A DNA stretch of 49,364 nucleotides from Flavobacteriales bacterium (GTDB lineage Bacteria > Bacteroidota > Bacteroidia > UBA10329), in the NCBI GenBank assembly GCA_020635495.1, contig JACJZQ010000020.1:1-49364 (forward strand). Direction: 5' to 3'. The position numbers were made by a program, and so were the translations under genes. Shown piece by piece: positions 8,688 through 18,225 of this stretch (position 1 is the first letter of the stretch; each line of letters opens with the position of its first letter). The notes under the pieces are model-generated. The model worked only from the letters and a program-made list of their open reading frames with translations, searched no databases and was not told the origin of the DNA.

Positions 8688-11171
8688 TTACTCCTGGAAA
8701 TAAACCCGCTTCACTCGGCTGGAGATTCCTGTAAGCACCTCGTACGGAATGGTTTCGGAGTTCTTGGCGAATTCGGTGATAGGAAGACCCTCTCCAAAAA
8801 CCACAACATCATCTCCTTCCTTGCACGGAATGCCTGTTACATCAACCATGCACATGTCCATACATACATTTCCTACAATGGGGGCCTTGCGCCCATTGAC
8901 AAGTACATGTCCGTTACGGTTTCCGTTCTTTCTGTTCAACCCATCTGCATAACCGATGGGTAGTGTGGCAGAGCGCATTTCGTAGTCCACCTTCTCGGTA
9001 CGTCCGTAGCCTATGGTATCACCTTCATGCAGTTCGTGAATCTGCGTAATGGTGGTTCGCAGTGTGCTTACGTGGCGAAGTTTATCTGTTATCGGACTTT
9101 CTGGAGCAACGCCATAAAGTCCAATGCCCAATCTCACCAGGTCATACTGCGCTTCTGGAAAGCGGATAATGCCAAAAGAGTTACAGATGTGTCGGATTAT
9201 CGGATAATCGAAATGAGAAAGAATCGAAGTGCTCATCTTCTCAAATCGTTCTATCTGAAGCCGTGTGAAATCATCTTGCTCCACATCTTCGCTGGCCGCA
9301 AAATGTGAGAAGACCGAAGCCACCTGAATCTGCTTATTGTTCTTTACTCTAACGATAAGCTGATTCACCTCCGATTCTGAAAACCCAAGGCGGTTCATGC
9401 CGGTATTCAGCTTTAGATGAACCTTTATAGGAGTTTCCAATGTTCCTTTTCTTGAAATGGCATTTTCCATCAGTTGTAAGGACCGCACACTGAAAATCTC
9501 TGGCTCCAATCCGAATTGGATCATAGCGTCAAAACTCTGCTCCTCCGGACTAATAACCATTATTGGAAGTGAGATTCCGGCCTTTCTCAATTCTATGCCC
9601 TCATCGGCATATGCCACCGCCAAGTAGGACACATGATGGAATTGCAGCACATTGGCTATTTCAAAACTTCCGCTGCCATAACCGAACGCTTTTACCATGG
9701 CCATCAGTTTGGTCTCTGGTTTCAGCATGGACCGGATGAGATTCAAATTATGGACCATGGCACCGAGGTCAATTTCCAGAACCGTATGGTGCGTTTTCTG
9801 CTGCAAAAAGGCGTTGATGGTTTCGAAACCGAAGCTTCTGGCGCCTTTCAAGAGAATTGTTTCGTTGTGAAACGCATCGTGCGTGTTGGTGCTGAGAAAT
9901 TCCTCTGTAGATTGAAAGAATTGGCTGTTCTCATCAAACAATTCAGCCTGACCGGAAATGTTCGGACCGATACCAATAAGCCGATCCACGTTCTTTTCTC
10001 GGATGATCTGTGCTACTTCGGTATAGAGTTCAAGGTCTGATTTTCCTGTTTGCAGTATGTCTGAAAGAACCAGTGTTCGTTTAGGATGTTGATGTTGCTG
10101 CTGCAGAAAATCTAGCGCAATGGAGATGGACTGAAGGTCTGAATTGTACGAATCGTTGATAACCGAGCAGTTGTTGACCCCCTGCTTCAACTCCAAACGC
10201 ATGGCAACGGGTGCCAAATGCCTCATCCGCTCGGCAATAACCTCATTTTCAATACCAAGCAACAGCATGGTGGCCCAACAATGAATGGCATTTTCTATCG
10301 ATGCTTCATCCGTGAATGGAATGGTTATCCGAATGAAATTGTTCTTGAAAATTCCCTGAATCTCGGTCTGACCATCGCGTTGTTCTACACGCCCAATTTG
10401 TAGGTCGGCAGTGGACTTGCGGCTCCAACAGAACGTTTTCGGAATCCCCTCAAAAGGATACTCATTCAACTCCTCCTGAATGATGAGGTAATCTTTGCAA
10501 TAGATGAGCGTATCTACGTTTCTGAACAGATCAAGCTTCTCTCTGGCCTTCTGATTGGCGTCTGAGAAATTCTCATCATGCGCTTGGCCCAAATTGGTGA
10601 ATATGCCAATGGTCGGTCTTACGATCCGTTCCAGTTTCACCATCTCACCAGGTTCGGAAATTCCAGCTTCGATGATGGCCAAACTGTGCTCAGAACCGAC
10701 CTTCCAAACGGACAACGGAACGCCAACCTGCGAATTGTAACTCTTTGGGCTTCGTATTATCCGATAGCTGTTATTGAGTAGTTGATAAAGCCATTCTTTT
10801 ACAATGGTTTTGCCATTGCTTCCCGTAATTCCAATTACTGGATAATTGACCAACGCGCGCTTGGCCGCAGCTACTTTTTGTAGTGCTTCAAGGGGGCTTT
10901 CCGTTGGGATGAAGAGGGCATCATCCAGTTGGTCTGGAATGGTGTAATCCTTACTTACAACAAAGGCTCTGACGCCTTTATCAAACAACTCGTTTATGAA
11001 GTTGTGGCCGTCATGCCGATCGCCCTTAATGGCAAAAAACACAGATTGCGATGGAAGAACAACCTTGCGGCTGTCAATGGTCAACTCCTTGATGTAAACA
11101 TCTTGAAATGCAAGCGGGCAAGGAACTTCAAGTACAGCGGCAATGTCGCGAAGCGTCTCCAAGCTTTCCAT
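8688..11171 (-). CDS. murF-alr: MurF-alanine racemase fusion
   Basis: An 827-residue bifunctional cytoplasmic enzyme. Residues 1-~450 are MurF (UDP-MurNAc-tripeptide:D-Ala-D-Ala ligase) with the ATP loop GITGSNGKT at 114-122 and the typical VINDSYNSD segment near 340. Residues ~462-827 are a PLP alanine racemase: Lys494 in MAMVKAFGYGSG forms the Schiff base, followed by IGYGRT, LPIGYADG and GNVCMDMCMVDVTG. One chain thus makes D-Ala and adds D-Ala-D-Ala to the peptidoglycan precursor. This fusion is characteristic of Bacteroidota. Its ATG shares one base with the tdk stop (TAATG), so it is read in an operon behind tdk. Confidence 0.96.
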   Translation of the reverse strand: MESLETLRDIAAVLEVPCPLAFQDVYIKELTIDSRKVVLPSQSVFFAIKGDRHDGHNFINELFDKGVRAFVVSKDYTIPDQLDDALFIPTESPLEALQKVAAAKRALVNYPVIGITGSNGKTIVKEWLYQLLNNSYRIIRSPKSYNSQVGVPLSVWKVGSEHSLAIIEAGISEPGEMVKLERIVRPTIGIFTNLGQAHDENFSDANQKAREKLDLFRNVDTLIYCKDYLIIQEELNEYPFEGIPKTFCWSRKSTADLQIGRVEQRDGQTEIQGIFKNNFIRITIPFTDEASIENAIHCWATMLLLGIENEVIAERMRHLAPVAMRLELKQGVNNCSVINDSYNSDLQSISIALDFLQQQHQHPKRTLVLSDILQTGKSDLELYTEVAQIIREKNVDRLIGIGPNISGQAELFDENSQFFQSTEEFLSTNTHDAFHNETILLKGARSFGFETINAFLQQKTHHTVLEIDLGAMVHNLNLIRSMLKPETKLMAMVKAFGYGSGSFEIANVLQFHHVSYLAVAYADEGIELRKAGISLPIMVISPEEQSFDAMIQFGLEPEIFSVRSLQLMENAISRKGTLETPIKVHLKLNTGMNRLGFSESEVNQLIVRVKNNKQIQVASVFSHFAASEDVEQDDFTRLQIERFEKMSTSILSHFDYPIIRHICNSFGIIRFPEAQYDLVRLGIGLYGVAPESPITDKLRHVSTLRTTITQIHELHEGDTIGYGRTEKVDYEMRSATLPIGYADGLNRKNGNRNGHVLVNGRKAPIVGNVCMDMCMVDVTGIPCKEGDDVVVFGEGLPITEFAKNSETIPYEVLTGISSRVKRVYFQE

Positions 11172-11785
11172 TAAGCCTGTTTCTTGGTTGGCGTTTCAGT
11201 GCTTTGAGACGGATTTTGCGCCTTTCTATAGCAGGCTCGGCACAGCGGTTCGTAGCTTTCTTTCTCACCCAGAACCACCAAACCATCGGTTTTCATGAAC
11301 CGGTGAGAATGGTTGGCCAATTCGCCACAATGCATGCATATGGCGTGCACCTTGGTTACGTATTCGGCACAGGCCATAAGGCCAGGAATAGGCCCGAAAG
11401 GTTTGCCGAGGTAATCCATGTCCAACCCGGCAATGATGACACGCACACCGCTGTTGGCCAACTGATTGCAGACATCTATCAGACCCATGTCAAAAAATTG
11501 GGCCTCATCAATTCCCACAACATCTACCTCGTTGGCCAAGATCAAAATATTGGAAGAGGCGGGCACAGGAGTGCTGTGAATGGCGTTGGCATCATGAGAA
11601 ACAACTTCGGTTTCGTCATAACGCGTATCGATGGATGGCTTGAAGATCTCAACCCGTTGCTTAGCAAACTGAGCGCGTTTCATCCTTCGGATGAGCTCTT
11701 CGGTCTTGCCCGAAAACATGGACCCACAGATAACTTCTATCCAACCCTTCTTTACCGCCTTACCTCGAGAATTCTCTAAAAACAT
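11171..11785 (-). CDS. tdk: thymidine kinase
   Basis: Type II (bacterial/vertebrate TK1-like) thymidine kinase of 204 aa that phosphorylates thymidine in the salvage route to dTTP. Visible are the P-loop (GSMFSGKTEE), the DEAQFF Walker B/catalytic Glu segment, and the two zinc-binding pairs CMHC and CRAC. The length is normal. The ATG at 11785 is the first in frame. The stop overlaps the murF-alr start by one base, which couples the two. The 178-bp stretch upstream (11786-11963), shared with the divergent acidic-protein gene, shows no exact TAnnTTTG box for this gene. Confidence 0.95.
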   Translation of the reverse strand: MFLENSRGKAVKKGWIEVICGSMFSGKTEELIRRMKRAQFAKQRVEIFKPSIDTRYDETEVVSHDANAIHSTPVPASSNILILANEVDVVGIDEAQFFDMGLIDVCNQLANSGVRVIIAGLDMDYLGKPFGPIPGLMACAEYVTKVHAICMHCGELANHSHRFMKTDGLVVLGEKESYEPLCRACYRKAQNPSQSTETPTKKQA

Positions 11786-11963
11786 GTGCTGTAGAAAGCT
11801 ATTCTGCCGATTGGACCCAGTACAATTTCATTAACGATTCGATGTCAATTACTTATTGAAATTTAACGATGACGACCGATTCTGATGCCTACATTTAACC
11901 ACTACGGTTGCAATACAAATCTAAGAAAAGCGTTATAGCCTAAACCCCAAATAACCCTAACAA

Positions 11964-12671
11964 ATGAGCGATTTGAGAGAACGATTGAATAAGGTGAACG
12001 ACCGGCTTGATGAGTTGGAAAAACACCCATCTGAGTTGACCAAAGACGCGCTTCTGACAGACATTCGAGATCTGTACGACCGTGTGAAGCAGTTGGGTTC
12101 TGCGGCTGTAGTTCCTGAGCCGGCCAAGGCTGAAAAGGAAGAGGTGGTGGAGGAAAAGCCTGTTGAGCCTGAGCCAGTGTTCGAGAAAGAAGAGTTGGTT
12201 GAGGAAGAGGAAGAAACACACCCGGACTTTGAAATGAAAGAAGAGGAGGACGAACAAGAGGAAACCATTGAGATTTCTGACCCTCCTATTTTCCTAGAAG
12301 TTGAGGAAAGCGTTATTGCGGAAAGACACAAGCTCATAGGTGCTATAGCTGATTCTGAAAAACCGAATGATGATAAGATCTTGGCAGGCCAATTAGGCAA
12401 AAAGCCGCTGGAAGACCTGAGAACTGGAATTCCATTGAACGAGAAATTCGGCATCATCAGAGGCTTGTTTGCCGGTAATGCTTCAGACTTCGGAGACGCT
12501 GTGCTAAAACTGAACAATGCAGCCAGTGCCACAGAAATGAAGCACTATTTGGAGATCATGAAGCAGCGTTTCGGTTGGGATGTGGAGTCGGATGCTTACC
12601 AGACCTTCTCAGTTTACGTGGAGCGTAAGATGATGACGCTCCAACTATCAAATGCGAATGCCGATCAGTAG
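11964..12671 (+). CDS. conserved acidic hypothetical protein
   Basis: A 235-residue cytoplasmic protein in three parts: an N-terminal coiled coil (residues 1-45, heptads of Leu), a disordered Glu/Pro-rich middle (about 50-115) and a folded C-terminal domain (about 145-228) with LNEKFGIIRGLFAGN and MKQRFGWD. I recall similar C-terminal domains in Bacteroidota hypothetical proteins but know no function. The Glu-rich middle also opens a Ser-rich frame on the other strand, which I take as a shadow. A weak -7 (TACGGTTG, 11903-11910) precedes it. Its last 24 bases overlap the 3' end of the convergent SpoIIE gene. Confidence 0.75.
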   Translation: MSDLRERLNKVNDRLDELEKHPSELTKDALLTDIRDLYDRVKQLGSAAVVPEPAKAEKEEVVEEKPVEPEPVFEKEELVEEEEETHPDFEMKEEEDEQEETIEISDPPIFLEVEESVIAERHKLIGAIADSEKPNDDKILAGQLGKKPLEDLRTGIPLNEKFGIIRGLFAGNASDFGDAVLKLNNAASATEMKHYLEIMKQRFGWDVESDAYQTFSVYVERKMMTLQLSNANADQ

Positions 12672-15011
12672 AAAGTCGTCTATCTGATCGTTATTTCCCA
12701 TCCAATCTGTTAGCGTTTTCTCAAAGGTGGTTTTCTGTTCGTCCATCGGTAGCTGATGGATTTCAGTGAGCAGATTCTTGAGCCGTTTATACCCGAATTT
12801 CTTCGATTGATCTCCACCGAATTGGTCGCTTACACCATCGGAGAAAATGTAGAACACATCATTTTTCTGTAGCTCAATTTCGTGCAGGTTGTACTGACGC
12901 ACATCTTCGTGCATAATGCCGCCAATATTGAAATGGTCGCCTTTCACTTCTTGTAATTCTCCATTTCGTATCATGTAGAGATACCTGTTTGCAGAGGCAA
13001 AAAGAAGCCGGTTTTTGCTTTGATTAATGGCGCATAGCGCGATGTCCATTCCATCATGATTGTCAGTAACGCCATGCTTCTGCTTTAAGGTAACCTGAAT
13101 CTCATGGTGCAAACGATTCAGAATCTCATTGGGCTTTGTTCGTTTTTCTGTGTTGACGATCTGGTTCAAATGGTCATTACCGATCATACTCATGAAGGCC
13201 CCCGGAACACCATGTCCCGTACAATCTACAGCTGCTATGAACACCTCATCGCCATTCTTGGCGTACCAGTAGAAGTCACCAGAGACGATCTCTTTGGGTC
13301 GGTAGTAAACGAAACAGTTAGGAATGTCTGCCCTGATCTGATCCATGGTAGGCATAATGGCATCTTGAATCCGCTTGGCGTACTCAATGCTTGATGTGAT
13401 CTCCCAATTCTTCTCCTCAACGGTGCGTTTCTGGGCCTCTATTTCCTGGTTCTTGCGGTCAAGAATCTCGTTGGCCTTTTGCTTCGTGCGATAGCGGGCA
13501 TAGATCAAAGCCACCATCAGCAGTGCAAGAATGGCCACGGCTATGATCATATTCCGCAGCGTATTCTGTTTGGTGATCTTGAGGTCTTGAACCTCTTTTT
13601 CCTTGCTGAGCAACTCAATTTCGCGTTGCTTTTGCTCGGTTTCAAACTTTATCTGCATTTCGGCCAGCTCGCGCGAACTGACCATTCTATCCAAACTGTC
13701 TTTAACCGTTTTGGCGCGTTGCTGAAAATCATACGACCTTTTGAAATCGCCCATATCCGCATAAGCTTGGGCCAACTTATCGTAAACTCCTATCTGATCT
13801 TCTGTGGTGCCATACCGCTTGGCTTCAGCAAGTGCTTTGTTCAAGTATTGCAGACCAAGTTTCGGTTGTTGTTTGGCCTTGTACAGATCTCCAATGGAAG
13901 AGAGCGTAACCGTACTGTAGCTGTGATCCCCTATTCGTTTCTGAACCTTCTCGGCAGCAAGGAAGTAACCGAGGCTACGGTCGTAACCTTTGGTTTCCAT
14001 GTAGTAAGCTCCAAGGTTGTTGAGCGTGCTTATCTGGCCTTTGTCATCACCTATTTCTTTTTGTAGAACTAGTGCTTTCTCGGTGCTTTTCAGCGCTTGA
14101 TTGCTATCGCCTAGTGCCAGATGAACCCCTCCAATGTTGGAATACTGACCAGCGGCCGCACTTTTATCGCCAATGGTTTCGCTTATGGCCAAGGATTTCT
14201 CGTAGAACTCCAAAGCCTGATCAAACTTCTCCTGCTGATAATAGATGTTACCAATGTTATTCAGTGTATTGGACTCGCCCACATTGTTTCCAAGCTTCCG
14301 GAACATGTCCAAAGCCTGAAGGAAACTTTCCAATGCCTTCTCTAGGTTTCTGTTACCGCGATGCACAATGCCGATGTTGTTGAGCGTGTTGGCAAGACCA
14401 ACCTTATCATTCAACTGCTCAAACATCTTATAGGCATTTTGGTAGTAGACCAAAGCCCGTTCCACATCTCCTTGGCTACGGTAAACAAGTCCTAGATTGT
14501 TGAGAGAGCTCGCAATTCCTTCAAGATCATCAATATCCTGCCGGATCTCTAGCGAAGTTTCATAATTGGAGATGGCAGCAGGATAATCGCCCTGCTTCAG
14601 GTACACGTTTCCGATGTTATTGAGTGAAAGCGCTTCGTCTTTGCGGTTGCCAGATCTGCGGTCGTTCTCTAATGCCTTGTTGTGGAAGGTAAGCGCCTTA
14701 CCATATTCGCCTCTTAGCCGGTTAGCTGTTCCAGTATTGTTGTAAATGTGGCTGATCTTGTCCTGATACCCTGTTGTAATGCTCAATCGGAGCGCTTCTT
14801 TGCTCAGGTCAAGAGATCTGTCAGGGTCTATTCGAAGCAGGAGCTCGGCCGTTTCTGCCAGCACATCGATCCGTCTGCTGTCCTTAGAGGAAAAGTCGCT
14901 TTCGAGAAGCCTTAAAAGACTGTCTACCTGAGCCTGCTGCCCAAAGGTTGGGATAGAACAAACAGTCCAAACCAAACCACCAACTACGAGAAGTCTAAAA
15001 TATCTGAGCAT
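12648..15011 (-). CDS. TPR-sensor SpoIIE-family protein phosphatase
   Basis: A 787-residue membrane protein: signal peptide (ending TFGQQ), some ten TPR units (residues ~30-440, repeated AxxLNNIGN phrases), a coiled coil, one transmembrane helix (MIIAVAILALLMVALIY), another coiled coil and a C-terminal PP2C/SpoIIE Ser/Thr phosphatase domain. Metal-binding motifs are present: SGDFYW, AAVDCTGHGVPGAFMSMIG and IFSDGVSDQFGG. TPRs face the periplasm and the phosphatase the cytoplasm, so an outside cue would control dephosphorylation, classically of an anti-anti-sigma factor; none is encoded here. It lies 21 bp after the propeller-type SpoIIE gene, on the same strand. Confidence 0.92.
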   Translation of the reverse strand: MLRYFRLLVVGGLVWTVCSIPTFGQQAQVDSLLRLLESDFSSKDSRRIDVLAETAELLLRIDPDRSLDLSKEALRLSITTGYQDKISHIYNNTGTANRLRGEYGKALTFHNKALENDRRSGNRKDEALSLNNIGNVYLKQGDYPAAISNYETSLEIRQDIDDLEGIASSLNNLGLVYRSQGDVERALVYYQNAYKMFEQLNDKVGLANTLNNIGIVHRGNRNLEKALESFLQALDMFRKLGNNVGESNTLNNIGNIYYQQEKFDQALEFYEKSLAISETIGDKSAAAGQYSNIGGVHLALGDSNQALKSTEKALVLQKEIGDDKGQISTLNNLGAYYMETKGYDRSLGYFLAAEKVQKRIGDHSYSTVTLSSIGDLYKAKQQPKLGLQYLNKALAEAKRYGTTEDQIGVYDKLAQAYADMGDFKRSYDFQQRAKTVKDSLDRMVSSRELAEMQIKFETEQKQREIELLSKEKEVQDLKITKQNTLRNMIIAVAILALLMVALIYARYRTKQKANEILDRKNQEIEAQKRTVEEKNWEITSSIEYAKRIQDAIMPTMDQIRADIPNCFVYYRPKEIVSGDFYWYAKNGDEVFIAAVDCTGHGVPGAFMSMIGNDHLNQIVNTEKRTKPNEILNRLHHEIQVTLKQKHGVTDNHDGMDIALCAINQSKNRLLFASANRYLYMIRNGELQEVKGDHFNIGGIMHEDVRQYNLHEIELQKNDVFYIFSDGVSDQFGGDQSKKFGYKRLKNLLTEIHQLPMDEQKTTFEKTLTDWMGNNDQIDDFLLIGIRI

Positions 15012-15032
15012 AGACCTGAATCTACGCTAAAG

Positions 15033-18000
15033 TTAAAGTTGAATGGCTAATAGCATCACATCATCAAGTTGCTCATGCTCAGAACCACGCCATTCGTCCA
15101 ATGTTCTGTTTAAAGCATCGGACTGTTCTGTGAGAGGACGGGAACCATTTTCAAGAATGAAATCCCTTAATCTGCGCAGCATGAACTTTTTACCTCTCGG
15201 CCCACCGAATTGGTCAACAATACCATCAGAGAAGAGGTAAACAACATTGCCAGGTTCGTACTGAACGGTATGCTTGGTAAAAGATTCGGCATTCATCTGC
15301 ACGGCACAACTTATGGATGTTCTGTCTCCTTCAATCTCTTTTATCTCTTTGCCGTCAAACAAGAAGAACGGTCGTTGTGCTCCGGCAAATTGAAGTTCTT
15401 TTTTAGCGCGGTCCACCCGAACAAGGGCCACGTCCATTCCTTGGTCGCTTTCAAACTCTTTTTCACTTTGTGCAAAGGCCAATTTTATGCCCTTGTCAAG
15501 CTCATCCAGCACCACTGCGGGGTCTGAAACCTGTTTTTCGATAATGATCTGATTCAAGAGATCGGAACCGATCATGCTCATGAATGCGCCAGCAACGCCA
15601 TGACCTGTGCAGTCAACTGCAGCTGCCCAAGAAACATCGCCTTTGGAATAGACCCAATAGAAGTCTCCACCTACCGTATCCTTTGGACGATACAACACGA
15701 ATTGGTCTTTGAAGGCACGCTGCATTTCGCTTGCCGAAGGAAGAATGGCCTTCTGAATGTTGCTGGCATACTCAATGCTCTCGGTAATGTGCTTGTTCTG
15801 CTTCTCAACGATCTCCTTTTGCTCGCGGAGTTCTTTGGTTCTCTCGGCCACGGTGGCTTCAAGAACTTCCTTTTCCTGTCTGAGAACACGCTCCCTTCTC
15901 TGAATGAAGAGATAGGTGAGCAGAACAATGACAACCGCCACGGAAATATGGAACCAGAGCGCTTGCCAGAAAGGCGGGCTTATTCTGAATTGGAATGTTT
16001 CTGGTTTCGGGTTGCAGATGCCGTTTTCATTACATGCGATGACCTGAAAAGTGTAGTTGCCGGCCGGCAATCCGGTGTATGTGGCCTTGAATTCGTTACT
16101 GAGAGGGGTCCAGTCCTTTTCATGGCCCTCCAGTTTCCATTTGTACTGCACCGCTTCAGGATTCTGGTGGTCAACACCACGGAAGAAAAAGCGGAGGTCG
16201 TTTTCGGTGTAGTTCAAGTTTAGGTCAACGGGTAGGCCATTGCCAAGGAGCTCGTAGCCTTTCGCGCTCCAATTCACGGTTTCGTAAGAAAGTTGAAGTT
16301 CAACCAATCGTGTTTTAGGAGGAAGGTTGTTGGACCGCATTTCTGTTGGTTTGAAGGCGGTTATTCCCTTCTCCGTTCCCATAAAATAGGTTGGTCCGAG
16401 GCCAGCAATTGCAGCAGAACGGAATCCGCCACCCAAGTAACCTTGGGCAGAACCGAATGAAAATACCTGAACAGTATCTGCCTGTGGGCGAATTTCTACT
16501 ATGGACGATGCAGCACCAACGTAGAACCGTGCTCCGTAATCAAAAGCGATTCTTGCACGGGCTGGAATTCCGTGTGTTTCGTCCAGATGCAAAACATCAT
16601 CTTCTCTGATCAACCAAACACCTTCTTCCAACGCGGTTATACATAAGCCACGTTCTGAATAGTGAATGTCTGTTATCTGAGAGGTGGCCGTAACGGTTTC
16701 AAGGGTCGCAACTTCATCATCAACGTATTTGCTCACCGTTCCGTCTTTAGACCCGATAAGCACAGAACCGTCTTTCAATGCTTCGAGAGCGGTAATGTGG
16801 TTGGTGCCGAAATCATCTGATACGTAAACCACTTCGAAACCCAGACCATCAAAGGTGCTGAGACCATTAGGCGTTCCTATAAAAAGCAAGCCGTCTGCCG
16901 AGGTTGCAAGACAATTGATGTTGTTGTCTGCCAGACCGAATTCGTCTGAATAGATGTAGAAACGCTCTCCATCATATTGGAAAAGACCTCCAAAGTCGGC
17001 TGTTCCGAACCACAGATTGCCATCAGCATCTTCTGCAATGGCGCTGATGTTATGGTCGTTGATGTCGGGGTCGGTAAAGGCCTGAACAAACAGGTCACCA
17101 TCGTATTTCAATACGCCACCAGTCTCGTTACCGGCCCAAACGGTCTTCTTGCTATCCACAAAAAGCGAGGTCGGGTAAACGTCAAGGTCTTCTGTAGATT
17201 CGAAATGAGCGAATGCCAAGTTCTTTATACGGATCAGTCCCTTCTTGGTGCCCAACCAAACGTTCTCATCCGCATCAACAAACACTTTGAGCACTTCATT
17301 TTCCGGCAGTCCGTTGGATTGGGCTATGGTAAGCGACCTTTCATTCTCACCAATCCTGACCGCACCGTTGAATGTAGCCAACCAAAGCTGGTTCTTTTGG
17401 CTGATGGCCATGCCATTGATCTGGTTGGAGTACAGGCTGCTGCCGGCATTGCTTTCTATGAATCGGGTGCCGTTCCATTCTGAGATGCCGCCAAGCGTAC
17501 CGACATGGATGTTGTCTTTCTCCACCACCAAGCTGGTAACGTAGTTGTTTGCCAATCCATCTGCCAAGTGCAGTTGGGTAATTCCTTTGTCTGTAATGAT
17601 GTTGATGCCGGCCCCGTACGACCCTGCCCAAACGGAACCATCCGTGTACTGTGCCAATACCTGCGTGTTATTGAAACTGAGGCCATTGGCGGTGGTAAAT
17701 GAGCTCCAGTTCTTGCCATCAAACACCGAAACACCACTGAATGTGGCCACCCAAATGCGTCCGTCTTGGGTTTGAATAATGTCATGAACCTCGTTGTTGG
17801 CAATGCCATGAGACTCGTTGATAACACGGACAGAATCTCCCTGAATGATCGAAATGCCGCTTGTCTGATGGCCTACCCAAACGCTGCCATCCTTTGCCAA
17901 CAAGAGGCTGGTACAAAGGTCTTCGGTAAGGCCATGGGCTTTTGTGAAGTTGTTGTAGGTGATGCCATCGAAGGCGCTTACCCCGTTGTTGGTGGCCACC

Positions 18001-18191
18001 CAAAGAACACCATTGGCATCTTCTGTAATGTCGTTGACCTGGTTTCCGGCAAGGCCTGTTTCCTGGTCGTGAAGAACAATATCATACCGCTGCCCGAATG
18101 CGCTCGTTAGCACATTCAGTAGAAGTAAAAGAAGGATGATCCAACGTACAGTTCTTCCCAATCTCATCAACCGCAGGTTTATTGCCTGCAC
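15033..18191 (-). CDS. propeller-sensor SpoIIE-family protein phosphatase
   Basis: A 1052-residue relative of the next gene with a different sensor. After a signal peptide (LLLLLLNVLTSAFGQ) come two beta-propellers' worth of two-component-regulator repeats (recurring NxVxxIxxxxxGxxWxAT), a Y_Y_Y-like domain (about 640-725, YKWKLEGHEKDWTPLS), a transmembrane helix near 745-765, a coiled coil, and the SpoIIE domain (GGDFYW, AVDCTGHGVAGAFMSMIG, LFSDGIVDQFGG). Such periplasmic halves normally sit on hybrid kinases; here the output is a phosphatase. ATGs at 18191 and 18167 are both possible. It is first of the two-gene unit. Confidence 0.92.
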   Translation of the reverse strand: MQAINLRLMRLGRTVRWIILLLLLLNVLTSAFGQRYDIVLHDQETGLAGNQVNDITEDANGVLWVATNNGVSAFDGITYNNFTKAHGLTEDLCTSLLLAKDGSVWVGHQTSGISIIQGDSVRVINESHGIANNEVHDIIQTQDGRIWVATFSGVSVFDGKNWSSFTTANGLSFNNTQVLAQYTDGSVWAGSYGAGINIITDKGITQLHLADGLANNYVTSLVVEKDNIHVGTLGGISEWNGTRFIESNAGSSLYSNQINGMAISQKNQLWLATFNGAVRIGENERSLTIAQSNGLPENEVLKVFVDADENVWLGTKKGLIRIKNLAFAHFESTEDLDVYPTSLFVDSKKTVWAGNETGGVLKYDGDLFVQAFTDPDINDHNISAIAEDADGNLWFGTADFGGLFQYDGERFYIYSDEFGLADNNINCLATSADGLLFIGTPNGLSTFDGLGFEVVYVSDDFGTNHITALEALKDGSVLIGSKDGTVSKYVDDEVATLETVTATSQITDIHYSERGLCITALEEGVWLIREDDVLHLDETHGIPARARIAFDYGARFYVGAASSIVEIRPQADTVQVFSFGSAQGYLGGGFRSAAIAGLGPTYFMGTEKGITAFKPTEMRSNNLPPKTRLVELQLSYETVNWSAKGYELLGNGLPVDLNLNYTENDLRFFFRGVDHQNPEAVQYKWKLEGHEKDWTPLSNEFKATYTGLPAGNYTFQVIACNENGICNPKPETFQFRISPPFWQALWFHISVAVVIVLLTYLFIQRRERVLRQEKEVLEATVAERTKELREQKEIVEKQNKHITESIEYASNIQKAILPSASEMQRAFKDQFVLYRPKDTVGGDFYWVYSKGDVSWAAAVDCTGHGVAGAFMSMIGSDLLNQIIIEKQVSDPAVVLDELDKGIKLAFAQSEKEFESDQGMDVALVRVDRAKKELQFAGAQRPFFLFDGKEIKEIEGDRTSISCAVQMNAESFTKHTVQYEPGNVVYLFSDGIVDQFGGPRGKKFMLRRLRDFILENGSRPLTEQSDALNRTLDEWRGSEHEQLDDVMLLAIQL

Positions 18192-18225
18192 ACGCGATTA
18201 CGCAGAAATGGGGCAGAAGTTCCGT

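Noticed and set aside
11108..11779. Plus-strand frame antisense to tdk (223 codons)
   Set aside because: tdk is certain from the P-loop and zinc sites; the antisense frame shows no family pattern.
11957..12532. Ser-rich open frame on the minus strand (191 codons)
   Set aside because: It mirrors the Glu-rich coding stretch of the acidic protein on the plus strand, which has the better start and a folded C-terminal domain.
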